64,000 nucleotides of DNA from Pontibacter sp. Tf4 (lineage in GTDB: Bacteria > Bacteroidota > Bacteroidia > Cytophagales > Hymenobacteraceae). Every line of letters begins with the position of its first letter. Position 1 is the first letter of the stretch. Shown here in pieces: positions 57,607 to 64,000 of this stretch. Both the position numbers and the translations under genes were made by a program. Under the pieces are notes generated by a model. The model was not told where the DNA came from and did no database searches. It saw nothing but the letters and a program-made list of their open reading frames with translations. The stretch lies in the NCBI RefSeq assembly GCF_014212495.1, contig NZ_JACKZC010000003.1, positions 1-64,000 of the forward strand, written 5' to 3'.

Positions 57607-59019
57607 ATGAAAGTAGAACAGATCTATACCGGTTGCCTGGCACAAGGCGCTTATTACATTGAAAGCAACGGCGAAGCCGCCATCATTGACCCGTTACGTG
57701 AAGTAAAACCATACCTGGAGAAAGCAGAAAAAGACAACGCCACGATCAAGTATGTATTGGAGACACACTTCCATGCGGACTTCGTTTCAGGCCACGTGGA
57801 TCTGGCGAAGGCATCAGGCGCTACTATTGTTTTCGGACCAAATGCCCAGACTACTTATGACGCCTACATCGCGAAAGATGGTGAAGAACTGAAAGTAGGT
57901 GATGTCACTATAAAAGTGCTTCACACCCCAGGCCATACCATGGAATCTACCACGTATTTACTAATAGATGAGAATGGCAAAGACTATGCGCTTTTCTCTG
58001 GTGATACCTTGTTTATCGGTGATGTGGGTCGTCCGGACCTTGCTGCAAAATCTGACTTAACACAAGATCAGCTGGCTGGTCACCTGTACGACTCGCTGCG
58101 CAATAAGATCATGACGTTGGCGGATGACGTGATTGTATACCCGGCACACGGTGCTGGCTCTGCCTGCGGAAAGAATATGAGCAAGGAAACAAGCGATACA
58201 TTGGGTAATCAGAAAAAAACAAACTACGCCCTTCGTGCCGACATGACCAAAGAAGAGTTCATCAAGGAAGTAACAGATGGCTTAACACCGCCGCCGAGCT
58301 ATTTCCCGCTGAACGTAATGATGAACAAGGAGGGTTACGACAACATTGAAAGCGTACTGGAGCAAGGTTTACAGGCCCTATCGCCGGAAGCTTTTGAAGC
58401 GGCAGCCAACGAAACCGGCGCCCTGGTACTGGATACGCGAAGCCCGGAAACATTTGCAACTGGTTTTATACCGAATGCTATCAATATTGGTATTGATGGT
58501 GGTTTCGCCCCATGGGTAGGCACGCTGATCCCAGACATCAAGCAGCAGATATTGCTGGTTACAGACGAAGGCCGTGAAGAAGAGGTAGTAACCCGTTTAG
58601 CACGCGTAGGCTACGATTATACCATCGGGTACCTGAAGGGTGGCATAGATGCCTGGAAACAGGCTGGCAAAGATGTAGACGCTATTAACTCTATATCAGC
58701 AGAGACATTTGCACAGCGTTTTGAGCAGGATAATACCATTAAAGTAGTAGACGTACGCAAACCAGGCGAGTTCCAGGCAGAGCATGTGGAGACAGCACAA
58801 AGTGCTCCATTGGATTATCTGAATGAGCACCTGGCCGAGCTGCCTAAAGAAGAAACCATGTACCTGCATTGCGCCGGGGGTTACCGCTCTATGATCGCAG
58901 CATCTATACTTAAAGCCAGGGGCTTTGAAAATGTGGTGAACGTGGCGGGTGGTTTTAAGGCTATTGCCGAGACCAGCGTACCGAAAACTGCTTTTGTTTG
59001 CCCAAGCACACTGAAGTAA
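57607..59019 (+). CDS. MBL-fold persulfide dioxygenase-like protein with two rhodanese domains (paralogue)
   Basis: A 470-residue relative of the 52425-53768 protein, with the same three-part layout. The metallo-beta-lactamase domain shows THFHADFVSGH, HTPGHTMES, GDTLFIGDVGRPDL and YPAHGAGSACGK. The first rhodanese domain again lacks the active Cys (LLVTDEGREEE). The second has MYLHCAGGYRS with it. The two proteins share the layout but have diverged over much of their length, so they probably have different substrates or partners. It has its own Crp/Fnr-type promoter and is followed by a terminator hairpin. Confidence 0.92.
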   Translation: MKVEQIYTGCLAQGAYYIESNGEAAIIDPLREVKPYLEKAEKDNATIKYVLETHFHADFVSGHVDLAKASGATIVFGPNAQTTYDAYIAKDGEELKVGDVTIKVLHTPGHTMESTTYLLIDENGKDYALFSGDTLFIGDVGRPDLAAKSDLTQDQLAGHLYDSLRNKIMTLADDVIVYPAHGAGSACGKNMSKETSDTLGNQKKTNYALRADMTKEEFIKEVTDGLTPPPSYFPLNVMMNKEGYDNIESVLEQGLQALSPEAFEAAANETGALVLDTRSPETFATGFIPNAINIGIDGGFAPWVGTLIPDIKQQILLVTDEGREEEVVTRLARVGYDYTIGYLKGGIDAWKQAGKDVDAINSISAETFAQRFEQDNTIKVVDVRKPGEFQAEHVETAQSAPLDYLNEHLAELPKEETMYLHCAGGYRSMIAASILKARGFENVVNVAGGFKAIAETSVPKTAFVCPSTLK

Positions 59020-59046
59020 TTTCTTATAGTTAAAGACGCTTGAAGC

Positions 59047-59073
59047 GCTGGCGTAGTGTGATGCTGCGCCAGC
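59047..59073 (+). terminator. Terminator hairpin after the second MBL-rhodanese gene
   Basis: GCTGGCGTAG (59047-59056) pairs with CTGCGCCAGC (59064-59073) with one mismatch, followed by CTTTGAGTTTTA. It is a weaker terminator than others in the region because the T run is broken. Confidence 0.65.
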
Positions 59074-59103
59074 CTTTGAGTTTTAGAGAACGTCTCTTCC
59101 CTG

Positions 59104-59148
59104 CGTGACCAAAGTCACAGACAAAGGCTTCTATTATACCGACCTTTG
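59104..59148 (+). promoter_or_regulatory. Crp/Fnr-type site and -7 box of the rhodanese-YeeE operon
   Basis: CGTGACCAAAGTCACAG (59104-59120) is identical to the site at 57491-57507. The -7-like box GACCTTTG (59141-59148) is at the shared distance. Confidence 0.8.
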
Positions 59149-59189
59149 TATTGTAATTAAAACACAACAACCATTTAAGAAGAAAAGCT

Positions 59190-59516
59190 ATGTTTAACAT
59201 ATTCGGATCAAAACCAAAGAACTACGAGAACCTGGACGGCACCACGTTCAGAACCAGGTATCAGAATGCTGCGAAAGCGGAGCTACTGGATGTACGTACA
59301 GCCGGTGAGTTTGCTGGTGGTTCTATTAAAGGCGCTAAGAATCTGGATGTAACATCGTCACAGTTCCAACAGGCGCTTAAAACGATGGACAAAAACAAAG
59401 AGTACTTCGTGTTCTGCCGCAGCGGCAACCGTAGCGGCTCTGCCTGCGACATCATGAGTAAAGAAGGCTTTAAGGCCTATAATCTGGCAGGTGGCATTGG
59501 TGCCTGGCCAAGATAA
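59190..59516 (+). CDS. Single-domain rhodanese
   Basis: A 108-residue rhodanese with AELLDVRTAGEFAGGSI, the active-site loop FCRSGNRSGSAC and the final YNLAGGIGAWP. It begins with a short non-rhodanese stretch (FNIFGSKPKNYENLDG). It is the first gene of an operon with two YeeE/YedE transporter genes, so it may hand sulfur to or receive it from the transporter. It has an identical Crp/Fnr-type promoter to the MBL-rhodanese gene upstream. Confidence 0.96.
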   Translation: MFNIFGSKPKNYENLDGTTFRTRYQNAAKAELLDVRTAGEFAGGSIKGAKNLDVTSSQFQQALKTMDKNKEYFVFCRSGNRSGSACDIMSKEGFKAYNLAGGIGAWPR

Positions 59517-59595
59517 AATCGTATAAAATGAAAAGGTGGGAAACCTTAAACAGATCCCTGCCCTATCTCCTAAACCTAAACTAAACGAGTAAGTA

Positions 59596-60153
59596 ATGTT
59601 AGAATTTTTGAGCCAACCATGGCCGTGGTACACTTCGGGTATTGTTATCGCCTTTGTTATGGTACTGCTTCTGTTCTTTGGAAAATCATTTGGTGTGTCA
59701 GCCAACCTGCGTACCATCTGCTCAGCCTGTGGTGCAGGCAAAAATGTAAAGTTCTTTGACTTTGACTGGCGTTCCCAAACCTGGAATCTATTGTTCCTGG
59801 TCGGTGCCATATTAGGCGGCTTTATTGCATCAGAATTTCTTTCAACTGGCGAGGTGGTGCAGATTTCGCAGGCTACTATTCAAGATTTGAGTGCACTTGG
59901 TATATCTGCTCCGGATGACTTGCAGCCAGAAGAAATATTCAGCCTGGAGGCTGCTTTTACGCTGAAAGGTTTCCTGATTCTGTTGCTAGGCGGATTTGCC
60001 ATAGGGTTCGGAGCCCGTTATGCCGGGGGCTGCACTTCAGGCCACGCGATCAGTGGGTTATCTAACCTGCAGTTACCGTCACTTATTGCTGTAATCGGCT
60101 TCTTTATTGGTGGTCTGATCACTACCTGGATCTTGTTACCGCTCATTTTCTAA
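59596..60153 (+). CDS. YeeE/YedE family sulfur transporter, first half
   Basis: A 185-residue membrane protein with about four helices. The conserved Cys motifs are CSACGAG (about 41-47) and ARYAGGCTSGHAISGLSNL, where the GGCTSGH Cys is the thiosulfate-relaying type known from YeeE/TsuA proteins. It forms one half of a split transporter. The other half is the gene at 60200-60613. It would move thiosulfate or another sulfur compound across the inner membrane. It lies 79 bp after the rhodanese gene. Confidence 0.93.
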   Translation: MLEFLSQPWPWYTSGIVIAFVMVLLLFFGKSFGVSANLRTICSACGAGKNVKFFDFDWRSQTWNLLFLVGAILGGFIASEFLSTGEVVQISQATIQDLSALGISAPDDLQPEEIFSLEAAFTLKGFLILLLGGFAIGFGARYAGGCTSGHAISGLSNLQLPSLIAVIGFFIGGLITTWILLPLIF

Positions 60154-60199
60154 AGAAGCACCTATTAAACAGCCATTGTAAAACAAAGAGTTATATACC

Positions 60200-60613
60200 A
60201 TGAGAGGGTTAAAATTTATAATTGCCGGCATCTTGTTCGGCATCGTAATGAGTAAGTCGGAAGCCATATCGTGGTTCCGTATCCAGGAGATGTTCCGTTT
60301 TCAATCATTCCACATGTATGGCATCATCGGCACGGCCGTGGTGTTGGGGGTGATTATTACCTATGTGATCAAGAAGTATAAACTGCGTGATTACCAGGGT
60401 AACCCAATTACCTTTACACCGAAGGAAATGTCTGTTCCGCGCTACCTGATTGGTGGTACTATTTTCGGGTTAGGCTGGGCACTGACCGGTGCTTGTCCGG
60501 GACCGATGTTTGTGAACATCGGTTTTCAGTATTGGTCTATCCTGATAGCAGTAGTTGGGGCCATAGCCGGTACGTACCTGTACGGCGCTATAAAAGACAG
60601 ATTACCGCATTAA
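60200..60613 (+). CDS. YeeE/YedE family transporter, second half (DUF6691-like)
   Basis: A 137-residue membrane protein with about four helices. The pattern LIGGTIFGLGWALTGACPGP contains the conserved Cys of the YeeE/YedE group. Paired short YeeE/YedE proteins are common in Bacteroidota and together make one full-length transporter. It is 46 bp behind the first half on the same operon and is followed by a 12-bp hairpin terminator. Confidence 0.93.
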   Translation: MRGLKFIIAGILFGIVMSKSEAISWFRIQEMFRFQSFHMYGIIGTAVVLGVIITYVIKKYKLRDYQGNPITFTPKEMSVPRYLIGGTIFGLGWALTGACPGPMFVNIGFQYWSILIAVVGAIAGTYLYGAIKDRLPH

Positions 60614-60641
60614 AATAATTGGCTAAAAGTGAATTGTAGTG

Positions 60642-60671
60642 AAAGTCGCCGGTTTATATACTGGTGACTTT
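60642..60671 (+). terminator. Hairpin terminator after the YeeE/YedE pair
   Basis: AAAGTCGCCGGT (60642-60653) and ACTGGTGACTTT (60660-60671) pair over 12 bp with two G-U pairs and loop TTATAT. It ends 17 bp before the GTG start of the MFS gene, so it may act as an attenuator between them. Confidence 0.7.
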
Positions 60672-60688
60672 TACGCATACTACAAACA

Positions 60689-61954
60689 GTGAAACAACCA
60701 ACCGAAATAAAGCTTGGCTTACGTGAGAATGCTACACAGTTCTGGCTACTGGTGCTGGTAAACGGCTTTGTGGGTGCGATGGTGGGCCTGGAGCGTTCTG
60801 TGATACCAGAGTTTGCTGAAACAGTATTCAGTATAAACGGGCATACTGCGCTTTTGTCATTTATAGTTGCGTTTGGTCTGGCTAAATCAGGGGCTAACCT
60901 GGCAATGGGAAAACTTGCCACTAGGTATACACGAAGGCAGTTGCTGTTAATTGGGTGGCTGTTTGCGCTGCCCGTGCCCTGGCTGCTACTATATGCCGAT
61001 GCCTGGTGGTGGGTGATCTTTGCCAACCTCTTGCTGGGTATCAACCAGGGCCTGTCGTGGTCTGCCACCGTGGTGATGAAGATAGACCTGGTAGGTGAAA
61101 AGAACCGTGGCTTGGCCATGGGCATTAATGAATTTGCCGGTTACCTGGCAGTTGGGTTGGTAGCGTTTCTGGCAGGGTATATCGCTTCTACAACCGGCGA
61201 AGTAACTTATGCTTTTATTCCGGGAATTGCGTTCTCCATCATAGGTTTGCTACTAACGGTGTTCCTGGTGCTTGATACGCATAGCCATGTACAGACGGAA
61301 ACAAAGCAGACCAACATCCCGCTGCTGCACAACATCTGGAAAGACACCACCTGGCGTCATGGTAACTTAGGTTCTGTTACGCTGAACGGTTTTGTCAACA
61401 ACCTGAACGATGGTATCCTTTGGGGGCTATTACCGGTGCTGTTAAGTACCAAAGGATATTCCCTGACCGAAACAGGCTTGCTGGCCGGTATTTACCCAGT
61501 AGTGTGGGGATTGGGCCAGTTGGTAACCGGAAAGTTGGGTGATGTGCTTTGCAAAAAGCAATTGTTGAGTATGGGCATGATGATTCAGGGCGTTGCAATA
61601 GGCCTACTTTTATTTGCCGGCTCCTATCCTATTCTGGTAGCTGCGCTCGTTCTGTTGGGTGCAGGCACGGCTTTGGTATACCCTAACTTTTTATCGGTGG
61701 TGGCCGAGAACACGCACCCAAGCCAACGGCCGCAGAGCTTGGGCATCTTCCGGTTTTGGCGTGATTTTGGCTACGTGGCTGGTGCGGTTGCTGCTGGTAT
61801 ATTTGGTGATTTGTTCGGACTGCAAGCGGTTATACTTGGAACTGCCCTACTTACTGTGGGTGCCGGACTACTCTCAGAATACAGGATGTGCTGTACCAAA
61901 AAGCTGCTGTGGCATAGTAAGGAATGTAGTACTAAATATGTTAAAGCTGCATAA
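60689..61954 (+). CDS. MFS transporter
   Basis: A 421-residue major-facilitator protein with about twelve transmembrane helices. The start is a GTG at 60689. The N-terminal half has VNGFVGAMVGLERSVIPEFA and the loop motif NLAMGKLATRYTRRQLLLIG, which resembles motif A of the superfamily. The C-terminal half includes LVTGKLGDVLCKKQLLSMG, the second loop motif. A Cys-rich C-terminal tail (RMCCTKKLLWHSKECSTK) is unusual and may be related to metal or thiol sensing. The substrate is unknown. Location suggests export of an anion or metal linked with sulfur metabolism. Confidence 0.9.
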   Translation: MKQPTEIKLGLRENATQFWLLVLVNGFVGAMVGLERSVIPEFAETVFSINGHTALLSFIVAFGLAKSGANLAMGKLATRYTRRQLLLIGWLFALPVPWLLLYADAWWWVIFANLLLGINQGLSWSATVVMKIDLVGEKNRGLAMGINEFAGYLAVGLVAFLAGYIASTTGEVTYAFIPGIAFSIIGLLLTVFLVLDTHSHVQTETKQTNIPLLHNIWKDTTWRHGNLGSVTLNGFVNNLNDGILWGLLPVLLSTKGYSLTETGLLAGIYPVVWGLGQLVTGKLGDVLCKKQLLSMGMMIQGVAIGLLLFAGSYPILVAALVLLGAGTALVYPNFLSVVAENTHPSQRPQSLGIFRFWRDFGYVAGAVAAGIFGDLFGLQAVILGTALLTVGAGLLSEYRMCCTKKLLWHSKECSTKYVKAA

Positions 61955-62036
61955 CTGCAAACTCTAAAGGAAGATTTATCAACTATAGCTTCTGGCTAGA
62001 TTATTACTAAAAAGATACTATAGCGCATAAAAACAC

Positions 62037-62399
62037 ATGAGATACTACCTGCTGTTATTTGTAAGCCTTACGCTACTGCTCTTCATGATGCCGAAGAACG
62101 ATAGTTTGCGCAGCTTTGCACAGCAATCGACGCTGAAAAAAGGTTGTACATACAGCAGGCATTTTGGCAAAAAGCCTTGTGCCAAAAAATGCCTGAAACA
62201 CCAGGCGCACTCCGGTCAGCAAAGCAACGCAGCAGGTATAGTTATTGATTGCAGCCAGCAGGTATACGCCATCGTTAACGAGCTGCCTTCAGAGCTTTTT
62301 ATCTCTTTTGTGTCACCCTACAAATTTACAATTCCGCACATCCGGAAGCATCTTGCTCCTGTGCTGGAGTACGACCCTGAGCCGCCCCGAATTTCTTAA
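62037..62399 (+). CDS. Hypothetical secreted Cys-containing protein
   Basis: A 120-residue protein with a hydrophobic N-terminal signal (YYLLLFVSLTLLLFMMP). It is followed by a basic, Cys-containing stretch (GCTYSRHFGKKPCAKKCL) and a C-terminal part with a further Cys (IVIDCSQQVYAI). The spacing of the four cysteines suggests disulfides or metal binding outside the cytoplasm. No family is recognised. It stands alone between the MFS gene and the DoxX fusion gene. Confidence 0.55.
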   Translation: MRYYLLLFVSLTLLLFMMPKNDSLRSFAQQSTLKKGCTYSRHFGKKPCAKKCLKHQAHSGQQSNAAGIVIDCSQQVYAIVNELPSELFISFVSPYKFTIPHIRKHLAPVLEYDPEPPRIS

Positions 62400-62543
62400 A
62401 ATACACCAGATATGTTAAATGCATCAGCTTGTCAATTCATAGTTATAGTTGGTGCTGCCATACCGCTACTTCCCCAATAGGTGAATTGCTATAGGTATGC
62501 TCATACTTTATCTAATAAGTTATTTTAAGAAAAATCTAAACGT

Positions 62544-63428
62544 ATGGAAACTACTCCAAAACAAAAAATATCATTCCTGGTGCTGCGTAGCCTGGGCAGT
62601 CTTATCTTTATTATGGCTGGTACAAGCCACTTTGTAAAAACTGCCGGTGCAGCTGCCCGGTTAGAAAAGGCGCCGTTCGCTCACTTGGCCACCTGGATGG
62701 CATCAGCTGAAACCCTTATCTTACTTTCAGGAGCAGGTTTGCTTATTGGTGGCTTTATGCTGCTGGCAGGCTTTAAAACTAAGCTGGCTTCTGCCGGATT
62801 ACTGGCTATCCTTATACCGATTACGCTGACCGTACAGGTAGGCAGCGGAGACTATGGGCCTTTGTTCAAGAATGTGGCGCTGATAGGTTTGCTCATCTTT
62901 TTTATCATAAACGGCGCTGTGTACCATAGTATAGATTCGTTTCTGGAACAGAAAAAGAGAATTATTCCTTTGCCTGCACGAAATAAGGGCTATGTACCTA
63001 TAGTAGTTATTGGGCTGATGGTATTGCTTGGTTCCTGCGCCACGACAAATGCTCAAAATACTATGAATCAGCGTATGACCCATACTACCGCCAGTACAAA
63101 GTATGCAGTACTCATCAGCCAGCCAAATCACTTAAAAGCTGCTGTAAATACCGCTGAGACAATTACCAAAGACAGCAAGTATAACCGTGATTCGTTTGTA
63201 GTGATGGCCTGCGGAAAGTCGGTAGAAGCCTTTAAAAAAGACGGTGCGATGGCTGCAGAGATAGCCAAAGGCAGAGCCGCCGGGGTTACCTACATACTGT
63301 GCGGCATGTCGCTGAAGCAGTTCAATATTGCCCTATCCGATCTTATAGATGGTGTAGAGATCACACCCAATGGCCTAACTTATATGTTTGACCTTAAGCA
63401 AAAAGGCTATACGACTGTGGAACTTTAG
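62544..63428 (+). CDS. DoxX-like membrane domain fused to a DsrE-like domain
   Basis: A 294-residue protein. The N-terminal part (about 1-135) is a DoxX-type four-helix domain: VLRSLGSLIFIMAGTSHFVK, then LASAGLLAILIPITLTVQVG and NVALIGLLIFFIINGAVYH. A further hydrophobic segment (about 150-165) ends in LLGSCATT, which resembles a lipoprotein box but lies inside the chain. The C-terminal part (about 185-294) resembles DsrE/sulfur-relay proteins, with VVMACGKSVEAFKKD and VTYILCGMSLKQFNI, each carrying a Cys. DoxX-type proteins take part in thiosulfate:quinone oxidation in other organisms. The fusion would place the sulfur-relay part outside the inner membrane. Confidence 0.75.
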   Translation: METTPKQKISFLVLRSLGSLIFIMAGTSHFVKTAGAAARLEKAPFAHLATWMASAETLILLSGAGLLIGGFMLLAGFKTKLASAGLLAILIPITLTVQVGSGDYGPLFKNVALIGLLIFFIINGAVYHSIDSFLEQKKRIIPLPARNKGYVPIVVIGLMVLLGSCATTNAQNTMNQRMTHTTASTKYAVLISQPNHLKAAVNTAETITKDSKYNRDSFVVMACGKSVEAFKKDGAMAAEIAKGRAAGVTYILCGMSLKQFNIALSDLIDGVEITPNGLTYMFDLKQKGYTTVEL

Positions 63429-63483
63429 TCACATAACACCTTAAAAGATTGGGTTAATTTAGCTTCATTAACAAACTAACAGC

Positions 63484-64000
63484 ATGAATAAGAAGAAATT
63501 TTCAATAAAAGATATACCGGGCTGGGCGGTAATGCTCGCCGTTTTCGGAATTTTATATTTCACTGGGTTGCATACCGAAGCTATTGGCCAAGTGCAGCGT
63601 ATATTGCTGGCCACAGGTATTAAAAATGCCGATGTACCGGAAACCTTACAGAACCCGGACGCTACCGCAGTAGTAGATGCGGCTGCCGTGGCGAATACTG
63701 AAATGGCCGGAGCCGGTTTCAAAATTGTGGATCTGCAGGGCAAACAAGTAGCTTTTGAGATTCTGAAAGGAAAAGTCATATTCCTAAACATCTGGGCTAC
63801 CTGGTGCCCGCCCTGCATTGCCGAAATGCCAAACATTCAGAAGCTTTACGACAAGGTAGGCTCAGACAAAATTGCCTTTGTGATGCTGTCTGTAGATGAA
63901 GGCGGCATGGAGAAGGTGAAGAAGTTTATCGATAAGAAAAAGTACACATTCCCGGTATACATGCCGGCCAGCCAGTTCCCGCAGGAGTTCTACTCTAACG
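63484..64000 (+). CDS. TlpA-type thioredoxin, cut off by the window end
   Basis: The frame begins at the ATG at 63484 (MNKKKFSIKDIPGWAVMLAV) and is still open at the last base, so only about 172 residues are visible. A single N-terminal membrane anchor (about 10-30) is followed by a TlpA/ResA-type thioredoxin domain with IFLNIWATWCPPCIAEMPN, where WCPPC is the redox centre. It would reduce periplasmic disulfides, for example for cytochrome or oxidase maturation. It lies 55 bp after the DoxX-DsrE-like gene, so the two may act together. Confidence 0.92.
   Translation, partial: MNKKKFSIKDIPGWAVMLAVFGILYFTGLHTEAIGQVQRILLATGIKNADVPETLQNPDATAVVDAAAVANTEMAGAGFKIVDLQGKQVAFEILKGKVIFLNIWATWCPPCIAEMPNIQKLYDKVGSDKIAFVMLSVDEGGMEKVKKFIDKKKYTFPVYMPASQFPQEFYSN

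Noticed and set aside
63429-63483. A further regulon site before the TlpA-type gene
   Set aside because: Only a single half-site (AGTCACA) is present near 63427, with no second half and no -7 box at the fixed distance.

Overview
The window comes from a member of the Bacteroidota, most likely a Pontibacter-like Hymenobacteraceae. The reasons are promoters of the Bacteroidota type (TAnnTTTG -7 boxes), mostly weak Shine-Dalgarno signals, DUF families typical of that phylum, and an extreme density of the heptamer AACTATA/TATAGTT in the last third. No rRNA, tRNA or CRISPR array was seen.

About 0.5-47 kb is an accessory, defence-rich region. It opens with an IS110-type insertion sequence, followed by an unrecognised minus-strand trio in which a degenerate nucleotidyltransferase-HEPN protein lies between two proteins that share a motif, with a divergent XRE regulator. 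A complete IS256 element with an 8-bp target duplication sits in the terminator of that regulator. Next come a Thoeris operon (SIR2-SLOG ThsA flanked by two different TIR proteins), a small conserved basic protein, a candidate small RNA, an XRE-ImmA/IrrE metallopeptidase with a partner gene, an AbiEi/AbiEii toxin-antitoxin pair with an operator over its promoter, and a full type I BREX operon (small HTH, brxA, brxB, brxC, pglX, pglZ, brxL). A four-gene plus-strand cluster ends in two DUF262 proteins, of which only the second has an HNH-like C-terminus. A large serine recombinase module follows, with five small genes and a dyad-rich control region. The last defence locus is a type I restriction-modification operon (hsdM, KAP NTPase, hsdS, hsdR), whose hsdR carries an in-frame palindromic mini-element.

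From about 47 kb to the end the DNA looks like a chromosomal respiratory and sulfur/redox region. It holds CtaG-like and DUF2243 membrane proteins, DUF2892 and DUF302 proteins, a methyltransferase, a tandem universal stress protein, an OprD-like porin, two metallo-beta-lactamase/double-rhodanese proteins (persulfide dioxygenase-like), two single-domain rhodaneses, a TauE/SafE exporter, paired YeeE/YedE sulfur transporters, thioredoxin reductase, a Crp/Fnr regulator, an MFS transporter, a DoxX-DsrE-like fusion and a truncated TlpA-type thioredoxin.

Six promoters in this second part each carry a dyad close to TGTGAC-N4-GTCACA. In all six the distance from the dyad centre to the -7 box is the same. 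This points to one regulon, probably controlled by the Crp/Fnr protein encoded in the same region, that links sulfane-sulfur detoxification, sulfite/thiosulfate transport and thiol redox control. That regulon and several unexplained accessory modules (the HEPN trio, the DUF262 cluster, the recombinase module, the KAP gene inside hsd) are the most promising leads.
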